A stretch of 64,000 bases of DNA, from positions 15,830,338 to 15,894,337 of the forward strand of contig CM060199.1 of NCBI GenBank assembly GCA_030562195.1, given 5' to 3'. The notes beneath the pieces were generated by a model. That model was not told the DNA's origin and did no database searches. It was given only the letters and a program-made list of their open reading frames with translations. Made by a program: the position numbers and the translations under genes. Of this stretch, positions 35,560-47,079 are shown piece by piece (position 1 is the first letter of the stretch; each line of letters begins with the position of its first letter). Origin of the DNA: Nipponacmea schrenckii (Eukaryota; Mollusca; Gastropoda; Lottiidae).

Positions 35560-35625
35560 CCAGCTGGCCTAGCGGTTTTAGCGCTTGCTCGGCAAACTTA
35601 GGGTCTTGTTCGAATCCCAGATGAT
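35560..35625 (+). mobile_element. tRNA-like SINE head fragment
   Basis: CTGGCCTAGCGGTTTTAGCG resembles a pol III A box and GTTCGAATCCCAG a B box, about 35 bp apart, as in a tRNA. No proper acceptor stem is visible, so a SINE relic is more likely than a functional tRNA gene. Confidence 0.5.
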
Positions 35626-35627
35626 GC

Positions 35628-38171
35628 CCAAATCCACCACATCCAGTCCATTCTTGAATCTTACGACCATGATCATAAACCGGCTACGATCATTCTGCAT
35701 GTAGGCCTCAACAATCGTGACCAGCTAGCCAAAACCTCATTTAACCAAGCCCAGAAATTAATTTCCACAGCCAGAATCTTAAGACATTCAACGATATGAT
35801 GATGAACTCCGACACTGAGAACGCAACAATCCTGTCACCCTACGAAGAAGAATTCGAACCAGTTGATAATCTTCATTGGTCTCCGGAAACAGCCAACAAT
35901 ATATACCCGTTTTGGATACACCAGCTTCAAGCACCGGGTAAGTCTTTAAACTATTTACTGGGGATAAAAATATTGAGAGGCCGCCGCTAGGCCAAACCGT
36001 CGTTAACTTAAGCCGAAAAATTCTCACACCCCTCCAGCATTCAATCTTAGACCGTGGACTAAAATTTATTCCGACTCCTAAATTACCTAACCTTGATTAT
36101 CTTCAACCGTCTATTCAACGATTTCAACGGAATCTCAGTTGCACATACTTTTTTCGAAACCATCCTCCACGCGGTGATAGAACAATGTTTATTCCTAAAT
36201 CCACGTGGAAACCACCTAAAGCCGCTATCCATCCAGAAATATTAAACGTATGAACAACCAAACATCAAATCTTTCCATAACACACGAGAAGCCTAATCTC
36301 ACGCGAGTAGAACGCGAAATTTACTTTAAAAAGACAATAGCATTGTAATTAAAAAGAGTGACAAAGGTTCATGTTGCGTTATATTAAATAGGGAAGATTA
36401 TATGCAGAAGCACAGCATCAATTGAATAATCCTAAACACTATGCAATTTTACCGGAGCCGAGTTTTAAAGAAACTGCTAATATGATAAACAATATTCTTG
36501 CCGACTTAGTTAAAACAAGTCATTTAAAACAGAAACAATATGATTATCTTTCTGTCAAACCTGATTGCCGCGAGAGACACTTATACACTTTGCCGAAAAT
36601 TCATAAGAATCCTACCAAGGATTGGTTCATGCCTAATAGAATCCCTAAAGGCCGCCCGATTATCTCTGACTGTGGTAGTGAGTCTTATGCAGTGTCAGAA
36701 TACATCGATCATTTCATACTACCACTAGCATATCAATATCGAGCCTACCTTAAGGACACAACTGACTTTGTCAATAAAATAAAAAACCTCAAAATCCCTT
36801 CAAATGCTATTCTAATTTCAATAGACGTAACTTCTATGTACACCAATATCGACAACACTACTGGCCTAATGGCAGTTCGCAAAGCTTTTGATAGAAACCC
36901 AGATCCAGACAGACCCGACGATGCAATTCTACAGCTTTTAGAGATTTGTCTTTGTAGATATGTTTTACCATTAAATGTGAAATCATTGCGACTAACCTCA
37001 GGTACAGCCATGGCGAACGATTCGCCCCTTCATACGCAAACCTTTTCATGGCCGAGTGGGAACGTGAGGTATTACCCCTTTGTCCATTTGACCCACTTTT
37101 CTAAGGACGCTTCTTAGATGACATTTTCATGGTTTGGACTTACTCCATAGAACAATTTTGGCAATTTTTGAAATCCTCAACAACCACCACCCGTCGATCA
37201 AACTAACGGCCACAAAAAGCATAGATTTTCTCAATACTACTGTTTTTAAAGGAGATTCCATAGCAGAGACTAATAAATTAGATATTAAAGTATATTTCAA
37301 AGAAACCGACACTCATCAACTTTTGCATAAGAGCTAATTTCATCCAAAATATACATTTTCTGGAATAATTCAGTCACAAGTTTTACTATTTCACCGAATT
37401 TGCACAAGGTCTTCTGACTTCAACCAAGCCTGTACGATTGTTTTCTCAAAACTGAAAGAGCGTGGATACTCTAAACGATTTTTACGAAATATAAAAAATT
37501 CCACATTAGCACAGTTAGCAGCTAAAAAAGGAGTTTATACCGAAGTGCCTCCAGGTTTAAGGAGTACCCCATGTATGTCACTCAGATGCAAAACATGTCC
37601 CTTTATATTAGAAACGCATTATTTTCTTAGTAACTCTACGAACAAAAGATACTCGATCCAAGAGCACCTAACATGTGAAAACTCGAATGTCCCAAACAAT
37701 ATATCGGGGAAACAAAGAACAAATTACGCACTCGTTTTAATGCTCACAGATCAGATATTAAATTTAAAAAAAAACAAGCCTGTTTCTACTCATTTCAATC
37801 TTGACGACCATTCACTTGACGATCTCACCCTAACCCCTATTGAGCGCATAGAAATCGACATACCCGAAGATGAAACTACCAAATTCCGTCAATCTAGAGA
37901 AGCCCATTGGATTGAGACATTGAATACAGCAAGACCCATAGGACTTAATAATCACCACAGTGTAGGCATAGCACCCTTTGTAGTTCCATTTAATACAACC
38001 AGTAATAAAGCAAGTAAGATAGTTCAAACCCATTATAAGAGTCTTCAAGAGAAATTTTCTCATGTCTACAAACAGAAAATGATAGTGGCATATTCAAAAA
38101 ATCAGAACTTAAATGACAACCTTGTTCATAGCAAACTAAAACTTCTCGCCCTCAGGGCGTGTACCAACTGA
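35628..38171 (+). mobile_element. Penelope-like retroelement with GIY-YIG domain, disrupted
   Basis: Order on the plus strand: an open stretch about 35625-35798 with PATIILHVGLNNRDQ, resembling SGNH/GDSL-hydrolase-like segments; the PLE N-terminal part (HSILDRGLKFIPTPKLPN, about 36040-36090); the reverse transcriptase (36422-37117) with LYTLPKIHKNP, GRPIISDCGS and ISIDVTSMYTNI (motif A); a cysteine-bearing linker (CMSLRCKTCPF, about 37570); and a GIY-YIG endonuclease core QYIGETKNKLRTR (about 37697-37735) that lies one frame away from the flanking ORF 37545-38171. RT followed by GIY-YIG is the PLE hallmark. Stops (for example near 36250, 37115, 37335) and frameshifts make it non-functional. 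Its 3' end is cut by the next element. Confidence 0.9.
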
Positions 38172-40676
38172 TAATGTCCAAACCGACGCATAATGTCCAA
38201 ACATCTTTATCAACGCATAATGTCTTAACTTCCATCACATTTTTGTCCAAAACAACTGATAATGTCCAAATCGACGCATAATGTCCAAAATTTTGCTTAC
38301 GCATATTGTCCGAACTTTTTGACGCATAATGTCCGAACATTTTTTTAACGCATAATGTCCAACCATTTTGATGCACAATGTCCAAACTTTTTGACGCATG
38401 CCAATAATGTCCATACTTATGTCCAAGGCTGAATTCATTGTTTCACCCTTGTTCCACGAATTTTTCCTTCCTATGAAGGTTGGAATTTTATTGGGGGACC
38501 CCATTCGTGAAATCATGCATGTTAGGTCTTTCAGCCCAGGTGTGGTTTAGTTTCTTGGATCCATTTGATTAAGCATCATCTAGAACCGTGCTAGAATCTA
38601 TAAAAATGGGATAAAGACGTACCTTCAAATCACTCTTTATTGACTATCAGACTCATTTTAATCAAAGGAACTAGATGAGAACGTACAGGAATTTTTCAAA
38701 AGTATACTGCCTGGAGAAATCCGTAAAATTATTACATGATAAATATCCGAAGTAGCACCAGAGTTCAGTGAACACATGTCTCGCCCGGCGTGTGTATTTT
38801 GAGTTATGTATATACTGTACCTACACACCAAATTTGATCGCAAAATTCATTACAGTTACTGAGAAATGCACCTGATATAATAAGGTGCACCCCCTATACA
38901 CTACCTACCCACACATCAAATCTGATGAAAAAACTCCTTCTGGTTACTGAGATATTGATCCATGTTGTCACTGCTGTCGCCAGAAAAGCAATACCACGTT
39001 GCGGTCGAGACAAACATATTTAATTAGGCAATCAGTCTAATGATTGAAACGGGAAGAAATTAATTTGGAAATTGACCTGTCCCTTAACTGTGAAGATAAA
39101 TTTCATTTATTTGAAAAATACCCTCTTTTCTAAACATATTTCTACATACCATATGCTCAGTTTGCGTGAAAAGTAGACATTAATATTTTACTGATCTCCT
39201 ACATCACATTATGAACTGGATGATGAACTCATATTAAAATCTGCCAAGTATAATCCTTTTTATTTAAAGAAAGAAAGTCACTTCTAAATGTTATGTAATT
39301 TATTTATGAATTTATTCCTGTTACATTTCTCCTGATATGAACCTCTTCTGGAGCCATATTTCAAGTTAAAATCAACTAATTCCAACTTTATGCCCGTATG
39401 CACCAATTGAAATCAGTTTATACTGAATAAGCCATCACTTATAGTTTGCAAAACATACTGGAAACACCAACTGAAAGGAATGCTGTATTGCCCCGTTTAC
39501 TGCAAGTGTGTAGATGTTTGAGACTGAGATTTGGGTGGTTCATTTCAGTGTATAGCTGGAGATCTTATATATACATGTGCATCAATCAACCAAAAGCAGG
39601 TGTTTTGAGCGTTTTGTAAATGGATTAATTACGTTTAGAACAAGAAAAATTCGAAGAATAGAAAGAATTAAAGACATCTTTTGATCTTACTCTTGTTGAT
39701 AATTGTCTTAAACTCTGTAAGACACCAGATGAGAGTCTCTAGAGTTTCGGACTACAAGAATCCACACTACATACACCAATTATTAAAATGTGTCTTAATG
39801 ACCAATCTTTAGACTCTATTGTCATTTATATTGTGTATAGTGTGTGGTTCGAATGGAAAATAGAAGTTCAATTATAGTACAAATAAATATATTGAGTTAA
39901 ATGTTAGTTATTGGCGCCTACAAAAAATAGACTTAAGCCTATCTTTAAATATTTCAATTAAATCTTTTTGAGGTTTAAATAAATTCTGTTCTTAATTTGA
40001 TCTTATTTGGTGCATACAGGTACGCAATTTTGTCTAATCTCAGGAAGGCAGAAAGTTGACCCTACGTCATTAGATAGCAAGAGAAAACATGGTGGAGAGT
40101 AGCGATCCTCATCTGATGATCGGGGACCAGTGACCAACCAGCTTCAAGCCCTATTATGATCTCAATCCAAACAAAGGTTTGGACTAAAATGAGTCTGATA
40201 GTCAATAAAGAGTGATTTGAAAGTACGTCATTATCCCATTTTTATAGATTCTAGCACGGTTCTAGATGTTTCTTAGACAAATGGATACAAGGAAATAAAC
40301 CACACCTGGGCTGAAAGACCAAACATGCATGATTTCACGAATGGGGTCCCCCAATAAAATTCCAACCTTCTTTAGGAAGGAACTTCCTGATTTCAAAATT
40401 CGTGGAACAAGGGTTACACAATGAAATCAGCCTTGGACATAAGTATATGTGTCAACAGATATGGACATTATTGGCATGCTTTAAAAAAATTGGACATTAT
40501 GCGTCAAAAAGTTTGGACATTATGCGTCAAAAAGTTTGGACATTATGTGTTAAAAAAATGTTTGGACATTATGCGTCAAAAAGTTTGGACAATATGCGTT
40601 AGCAAAATTTTGGACATTATGCGTCGATTTGGACATTATGAGTTGTTTTGGACAAAAATGTGATGGAAGTTAGGAC
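38172..40676. mobile_element. Element with about 490-bp inverted arms made of a short tandem repeat
   Basis: The left arm (38172-38655) and right arm (about 40190-40676) are inverted copies. The outer part of each arm is an array of GACGCATAATGTCCAAA units, about ten per arm; the inner part contains TTCCACGAATTTTTCCTTCC against its inverse near 40380, and CTAGAACCGTGCTAGAATCT against its inverse near 40250. The interior (38656-40189) holds no recognisable ORF, so it is non-autonomous. The left end abuts the Penelope-like ORF; the right arm is interrupted by the DIRS element and its outermost part is missing. Confidence 0.78.
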
Positions 40677-40909
40677 ATTCTACCTCGTCATAGACTACGT
40701 CACTACGTAGTCACGTGAGAAGCGCCAAAGCTGTAACCGTCAGTGTGCTCTTAGCTGTCTACCTGTATAGACGTCTCTCTATACTCTCGCTCCGTCAACA
40801 CACTTTTCAACTTTGTGTTTATCGTAACCAAAGTTTTGTTAAGATTCGTTGACTGAGTGTCCGAATCATTCCTGTTTCGGTTGTTTGTCATCGATTAGGC
40901 TAGTTAGAA

Positions 40910-41573
40910 TGGCGGATGCTCTAAAAATCCCGTCTTGGCGTCTGCTTCCGACTCAGACTCCGATGAATTGCCTCGTGGTACTCAAAAGATGGCGTCTATT
41001 GTTAAGAAGATAGATAATAGTCATTTGAGCCTCCCTGGAACGTCGAAATCTGAGAATACTTCTTCGCAAGTAGGGAACAATTTTCTCAAGAATATTGAGA
41101 CCAGTATGGACCATATCGCCCAATTTATGGGAACCATGAATGAGGCATTTACCGAGCTTGCTGAAGAAAAACGAAAGCTCCCGGAGGAATTTATTATTCC
41201 CAAGAAGAAAGCCCGCCGTCGAGTGTCTGACACTTCCTCGGATGAGGCTGAGAAAGACTTTATTGCCATGACAAATGTTAATCGGCCTAAGTCCATTAAA
41301 GTTCACGATATTTCTGACTCAGATGATGAGGAAAATACGAACCGCTCCCAACTTGACGGAGGTCAAGGTGATGGGGGCGCCAGTAGTTTTGATAGTTTTC
41401 TTGACAACGTTGAAGACGAGTTACAACTTTGCTCCAAATCAGGACAGAAAATCAATGAAAAATTAGCCAAGTTTGTCACTAAACGATTCGAGACACGACT
41501 ATCATTCGACAAACTCAAAGAGCAAATTGATAAATACAGTATACCCCGTAATTGCGACGGGGTATTGTCGTAA
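40910..41573 (+). pseudogene. DIRS gag-like ORF, frameshifted
   Basis: An ATG at 40910 (MADALKIPSW) is one frame away from a long open stretch that begins near 40938 (SASDSDSDELPRG) and ends at 41573. The product is acidic and Ser/Asp-rich early, then Lys-rich (KKKARRRVSDTSSDEAEKD), with no zinc knuckle, like ORF1 products of other DIRS elements. The frameshift near 40930 breaks the start from the body. Confidence 0.65.
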
Positions 41574-41770
41574 TTGTGAGCATGTTGGGACATGCCAATT
41601 ATGACATTTCTTTGAGAAGAAGAGAGTATCTTCGGCCTTACATTCAAGATGATTACAAACTATAATGTGGACAGATGGTTCCTGTAACCAAACTACTTTT
41701 TGGAGATGATCTATAAGAAGAAGAGCTATGCCCACAAACCAAAAAGCGAAAAATAGACGATATATTAGAA

Positions 41771-42432
41771 GTGGTACGTATAGATTCGAATTTCATACAT
41801 TTACAAAATTATTTTATTGACAAAAAGTCACTGTTCAAAGGAGGCTCTCGCAACTTTGATATTTGGAATAACTTAACATCTGACCCTGAAATATTGGATA
41901 TTGTTCAGGGTGCACATATACCGTTTGAGCATGTGCCAAAACAAAGGCACATTCCTTTTGACATTAATTTCTCTGATACAGAAGCAAACATAATTGATCA
42001 GGAAATTGAGAAACTGTTATATAAAGGTATAATAGAAAAAGTTAATTACGAACAAGATGAATATATTTCAACAATATTTATTCGTGAAAAGAAAGATAAA
42101 ACACACAGAATGATTTTGAATTTAAGAATACTCAATGATATGGTTGAATATCAGCATTTTAAAATGGAGTGTCTTGGTTCCGCCTTAAAAATGGTGAGAC
42201 AAAATTGTTGGATGAGTACTTATGTGATGCTTATTATTCCTGTCCTGTAGCAATAGAACATAGGAAATATTTAAGATTTTTCTGGCGAAATGAAAGATAT
42301 CAATACAAAGTGTTTCCAAATGGATTGGCTTGTTGTCCTAGAAAATTTAGCAAACTTCTTAAACCAGTGTATGCTAAACTTCGATTACTGGGTCATGAGT
42401 CTGTACCATACCTCGATGATTTGATTTTTTGA
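41771..42432 (+). pseudogene. DIRS reverse transcriptase, frameshifted
   Basis: Segments: IDQEIEKLLYKGIIEKV and IFIREKKDKTHRMILNLR in one frame, then (from about 42215) DAYYSCPVAI, the motif-A region, FPNGLACCPRKFS (motif B) and the catalytic box VPYLDDLIF (42406-42432). A frameshift at about 42200-42250 separates the halves and a stop follows the YLDD box. Confidence 0.85.
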
Positions 42433-42734
42433 TTGACTCTGTCAGTATGACAGTGAGGTTAACTCCTGGTAAAATAGATAAAGTAGAACTGGCCTGTAAA
42501 AAATTATTGAATGAAACCCAAATTACAATAAGAGATGTTTCTGTCGTTTCCCTGGAACTATGTATGGGGCATTGTATTACAGAGATTTAGAAAATGAGAA
42601 AACTGTAGCTTTGAAACATAATAAAGGTAATTTCGAAGCATCTATAAGTCTTCGACCACTTGCCAAAAAAGAATTAACTGGGTGGGTACAGTCATTGAAA
42701 CTCACATACAATGTTATTGATCACGGTCCCCCGT

Positions 42735-43159
42735 GATGTTACCATTTATACTGATGCTAGCAAAAAAGGTTGGGGGGTGTACAGAATGACTGAACTACTG
42801 GTGGAAACTGGACCGCAACTGAGAAAGATAATCATATCAATTATTTAGAAATATATGCAGTGCTATTGACATTAAAATCATTTAAATTAAAGCTAAAAAG
42901 TAAACATGTGAGAGTCATGATGGACAATACTACTGGCATTGCTTGTATCAATCACATGGGTTCTAGTCACTCAAATTCATGTAATGAAATTACAAAATTG
43001 ATTTGGGAGTGGTGCATATTAAACAATGTTTGGCTTTCTGCAGCACACATTCCTGGTATTGAAAATATTCTAGCGGACAGAGAAAGTAGACAAGATAGGC
43101 GAGAAAAAGAATGGAAATTAAATAGTCAATTTCTTAAAGGTGCTTTGAGGAAGCTATAG
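42735..43159 (+). pseudogene. DIRS RNase H-like region, frameshifted
   Basis: VTIYTDASKKGWGVYR near 42737 is the first RNase H acidic motif; the continuation in a shifted frame includes NYLEIYAVLLTLKSF, VRVMMDNTTGIACINHMG and AHIPGIENILADRESR (ending near 43091), typical of the RNase H region in LTR/DIRS polyproteins. It lies directly downstream of the reverse transcriptase. Confidence 0.8.
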
Positions 43160-43515
43160 GTTTCTCCTGATCTTGATCTCTTTGCGTCAAGAATAAATAC
43201 CCAATTCCCAAGATATGTAGCATATAGGCCTGATCCAAAGGCCTTTGCTATTGATGCGTTCTCCATTAGTTGGGGTAATAATTTTTATATGTTTCCTCCT
43301 TTCAGTGTTCTGACACAAGCCCTACAGAAGATAGAGAGGGAAAGGAGTACAGGCATAGTGGTAGCACCCTTCTGGACCACCCAGATCTGGTTTCCAATGT
43401 TGATTCGATTATTAGTGAACAGGCCACTGGTATTACCAAAAGGGAGGAAACTTTTGTTTTTACCCCAGGAACCAAACCTACCTCACCCCATGTTCAAAAA
43501 GCTACAGCTTCTGGT

Positions 43516-44245
43516 TTGTCACTTGTCCGGCGATCCCTCAACAAGGGAAAGTTTTCAAAGCAAGCTAAAGACCTCATACTTAAAAGTTGGAGACCTGGGA
43601 CTCAAAAACAGTACAAAACCCATCTCAACAGATGGGAACGTTATTGTGAGCAGAGGGAAATTAATCCATTTACTCCATCTTTAGAAGACGGTGTTAATTT
43701 CCTTGCAGAACTTTTCTCTACTGGACTTGGTTATAGTTCAATAACTACTGCTCAATGTGCATTATCGTCGGTTACAACTTTTCAAGATGGATTGTCTTTC
43801 GGTAAACATTATGTTGTAAAGAAATTCATGAAAGGTGTTTTTGAATCTAGACCATCTCTACCTAAACATTCTTTAATTTGTAATGACAGTGATGTATAAG
43901 ACTACTTGAAGAAGATGTCTCCATGTCATAAACTGTCACTCAAACATCTGACTCTCAAAGTTGTGATGTTGTTAGCTTTGTTGACTGGTCAAAGAGGACA
44001 AACTATTCATTTAGAACCAATCATTTTGAAAGCTTTTGCATCTGAATTAAGGGGTGACTGTAGTAGGTGGATTAAAGTTGTACTCTCTCTGGCTGGTATT
44101 GATACTGGGATTTTTCAGGCTCACAGTACACGTGCAGCTAGTACATCTAGTGCGAATTCCAAAGGCCTTACTTAGTTTGGATATTATCTTGAAGGCTGCC
44201 GGATAGTCCAATGCTGGAACTTTTTCAAAATATTATAGTAAAATA
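43516..44245 (+). pseudogene. DIRS tyrosine recombinase, with internal deletion
   Basis: The N-terminal core-binding part (YKTHLNRWERYCEQREINPF) occupies 43516-43899. After a stop, LLTGQRGQTIHLE (about 43975) carries the first catalytic Arg, and AHSTRAAST (about 44120-44145) the His-x-x-Arg pair; FSKYYSK (about 44222-44242) offers the nucleophilic Tyr. Between the GQRGQT segment and the SRWIK segment that precedes HSTR only about 25 residues remain, far fewer than in intact relatives, so the catalytic domain has lost a large piece. Confidence 0.8.
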
Positions 44246-44334
44246 GTTTTAGAAAATGGAAACTTTGGAGAATCTGTACTCAAATGAACCCATCTTTGGC
44301 TTGTGTTAGAACAACTTGTGTTTCAGAGCTATTT

Positions 44335-44500
44335 ATTTATTTGTTCAAATAATGTGTTTTACATTGATAATGTATGTTCTGTTATAATATTGAAACATAA
44401 AGTATATGTTTAGTTTGTTTAAATAATGTGTATTTCATTGATACTTTTTGTTATGTAATAAATTTTGAAACATAAAGTATATTATGTTTTAGTTGATTGT
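44335..44500 (+). repeat. Tandem duplication in the DIRS 3' non-coding region
   Basis: Two diverged copies of a unit of roughly 80 bp containing AAATAATGTGTTTTACATTG, then GAAACATAAAGTATAT, between the recombinase remnant and the right terminal repeat. Confidence 0.6.
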
Positions 44501-44570
44501 TTGTTCATGAACACATAGCTTTAAAATCTCACGTGACTGCGTAGTGACGTAGTCTATGACGAGGTAGAAT

Positions 44571-45300
44571 TGAATAATTAAACGAGACTTACTTGTAAGT
44601 TGAAGTTTGATTGTGGTTCTACCGAGTCATGGACAGGAACGGAGTGGTTTAAAATTTGAAAGCAGATAGCTAACTATCTGAAGTTATGGCCATTTTAGTG
44701 TGGGGTAGGGGGGTCTGCAACCAGCCTATACAGTCCTATAGTGGCTTGTTGCACATTGCCAAAACTTGGAACTGCTGCCACTCGAAAACTACTAAAGATG
44801 AAATTTGCAAGGCAGGTAGCCGATTATTTGAAGTTATTCTCTGTCAAATTTCAGGTCCATACCTTGAAAACTCTGGCAGTTACAGCGCTTTTGGTTTTCC
44901 GACTTTTTCCCAAACCAAAATATCAGCGATTTTCATCTTGAAAATTTGGGTAAAACTTCAAAGTCGTTTATCTCGAAAATATTTCGAAAATAAGTGTCTG
45001 TCTGAAAAAGACTTATAAATGTATAAGCTTTCATTTTATAAAAAAAAGTTATTCTCAGTCAAATATCAGGTCCATTCAATCTTTTCGTCACTGCTTAAAT
45101 CTATTTTCTGAAGAAGTTCCACGTTTGTTGATTGATGAAGACGTCTTCAATAGACTAGATAATCCAGGTCACTTTCTGACACTGTAATTAATTATTCTGG
45201 ATAATAGCTGCTTAGCTGGCTATTTACACGAAAGGAAAAAAGAATAAACACCCCCAACCCTATATAAGTAAATAAGAACACAATAACCAAAAATGAGGGC
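44571..45300. other. Uncharacterised non-coding stretch
   Basis: Contains a short self-similarity (AGCAGATAGCTAACTATCTG near 44661 resembles a GTAGCCGATTATTTGAAG segment near 44816) but no gene or classifiable element. The plus-strand ORF at 44686-45018 lacks protein-like features. Confidence 0.35.
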
Positions 45301-45304
45301 TTAA

Positions 45305-45553
45305 AGGGGCCCAGGCTTGATTTTTAGGGGTCGTTTTGGGCCTTTGTTACATTTAAACAGTCCTCAGAAATATTCAAGCTCTGAGAAAATCGCAAAATAC
45401 CTTGAAATATGCCTCAAACAAAAAATTTCACTTTTCCTTTTTTTTCCGTGCTGTACGCGGCTGGTCTCCAGTCAGTCTGATTAGCTATCCAAAAGATTTC
45501 ATGTGTTTGAGGCTGTCGGATGATTGTCCGAAACAAATAAAGCCTGGGCCGCT
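45305..45553. mobile_element. 249-bp MITE with TTAA target duplication
   Basis: TTAA at 45301-45304 and 45554-45557 flanks inverted termini AGGGGCCCAGGCTTGATTTT (left) and AGCGGCCCAGGCTTTATTTG (right, read inverted). TTAA duplication fits piggyBac or Kolobok families. No ORF. Confidence 0.75.
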
Positions 45554-45734
45554 TTAAAATAACTAGAAAGGATGAAAACCGTATTTACCCTTAACAAAAA
45601 GAAAACATTAGACATTTTATATGTCAAAATAATTGTTTAACCTTTGATCTTAGTATACTATTTATTTTTTTCGTTTTCAAATTATGATAAGAAACATTCC
45701 AGAATTGAGGAGAAATCTTCATCTTGATCAACAA

Positions 45735-45870
45735 GTCTTTTTTTGGTGAGCCGGCCGATTCGGTATTTTACACCCACCGCACACGGAACCTCGGTTTTTT
45801 GTCTCATTCGAACGACTGGACACTGTTTTTCATGTCAGTCCTTCAGACCCACATAACAGATAGACCTATG
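45735..45870 (-). mobile_element. SINE body fragment
   Basis: CACACGGAACCTCGG and TCATTCGAACGACTGGACAC, then CATGTCAGTCCTTCAGACC, match the same block in the SINE copies at 46.9 and 57.6 kb. Only this central block is present; the tRNA head is missing. Confidence 0.6.
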
Positions 45871-45899
45871 CAAAATATTATCGTATTTTGTTCACGAAA

Positions 45900-46765
45900 A
45901 TCACCTAACTGTAGCCTTGTTAAGGCCCAGGCTAGGCCCTATAGACTAATTGTAGTACCATCATCTTTTATTTATTTCTGACCTAATACTATAATAGTGC
46001 TTATAATCAAACTTAATAATACATTGAAAACAATACATGAAATTATAGATACTTTCATTTTAAGTATACTAACAAATTTCGTAAACATGTAGTTTTTGTT
46101 ATATTTTACAAAAGGATATATATAATCTCATATTCGCTTTCAATCTTTTTATTAGCCTAGGCATACTACGATCAGGCCTAGAGTACCCTCTAGTACTGTA
46201 CCAGATATTTCGTTTTGCGAGTTTTCCTCGTCAATAGACCTACTGACAACGTCGTCGCTCTCTGGGATCAAAGAAGAGCTTTCTTTCTGCAAATATCTAC
46301 AACAGGCTCGTATATAGGGTTAAATTTGAATGGACAAAAAAGGTAGTTCAGATTAAACTTATCAACAATACCGGTTTTTAAACAGGTGTAACGCGACAAT
46401 ACGACATCACTCGGAAGAACGCATCTGATAGATGTGTTGAATCATCAATTGGATTTGGAGCACAATTGGGCACCAAATAATCTACACAAAAAAACATAGT
46501 TACACAATGTAAGCCTAAACAACAACAGCCTATACCTGTACATAACAAAACAACGTCGACATATCGACAGGTAAATAGCGAATCACGGAAGCTTACAACA
46601 ACTATGCATACATGCACGTGCTTTTCATTATACGGGTGATTATAAATAATATTATAACATACACACGATTATTGTCACATTATAATGCGGTCGTATATTA
46701 TCGTAACCCCTGTCCGTCCGTCGACCCGTCCGTTTAATATTCGTCACAATGTTATTGACATTCAT
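45900..46765. other. No gene seen
   Basis: AT-rich spacer between two SINE copies. The minus-strand ORF at 46378-46617 (79 codons) is Cys/Val-rich with no splice context or family resemblance, so I did not call it. Confidence 0.4.
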
Positions 46766-46768
46766 GTG

Positions 46769-47075
46769 ATGAAATGAAATGGAGTTTTATGTCCTACTCT
46801 TCTGCACCTTAATAAAGATGGGCAGCGCCATGCATTATGCAGAGAGGTAAATTTTGCTAAACTGTCAAGGGATCTTAAACGTGCGCATCCTGTAGCGCAC
46901 GGGGCCTCAGTTTATTGTCCTACCCAAACGACTAGACGCTCTATTCATGTCATTCCTTCAGACCTGTAAGGGGAAACTGGGCAAAATAAAACCAAATGTT
47001 AATTGACCATTGCTGGAATTGAACCCCGGACCCTAAGGCTTGGGAGCAAGCGTTTAGCTCACTGAACCACATATT
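46769..47075 (-). mobile_element. tRNA-derived SINE, diverged copy
   Basis: Read on the minus strand, the head TGGTTCAGTGAGCTAAACGC (A box) and GGGGTTCAATTCCAG (B box) lies at about 47015-47072. The body shares GGGATCTTAAACGTGCGCAT and CGGGGCCTCAGTTTATTGTC (plus strand) with the copy at 57.4-57.8 kb, and both end at a GAAATGGAGTTTTATGTCCTAC-like segment. Confidence 0.75.
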
Positions 47076-47079
47076 CATA

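Larger units (their letters stand above)
40677..44570 (+). mobile_element. DIRS-type tyrosine-recombinase retroelement, full-length ends, inactive
   Basis: Inverted terminal repeats of 44 bp with a single mismatch, 40677-40720 and 44527-44570 (outer end ATTCTACCTCGTCATAGAC). Inside, in order: gag-like region, reverse transcriptase, RNase H-like region and tyrosine recombinase, the DIRS order. There is no target duplication, as expected for recombinase-mediated insertion. It sits in the right inverted arm of the preceding element, after GGAAGTTAGGAC. Stops, frameshifts and an internal deletion in the recombinase show it is dead. Confidence 0.9.

Noticed and set aside
35560..35625. Functional tRNA gene
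   Set aside because: A- and B-box-like sequences are present but no paired acceptor stem was found; it reads as a SINE relic.
38172..40676. CRISPR-like array because of regular short repeats with spacing
   Set aside because: The genome is animal, the units are directly tandem with few-base variable gaps, and the two arrays are inverted copies forming transposon arms.
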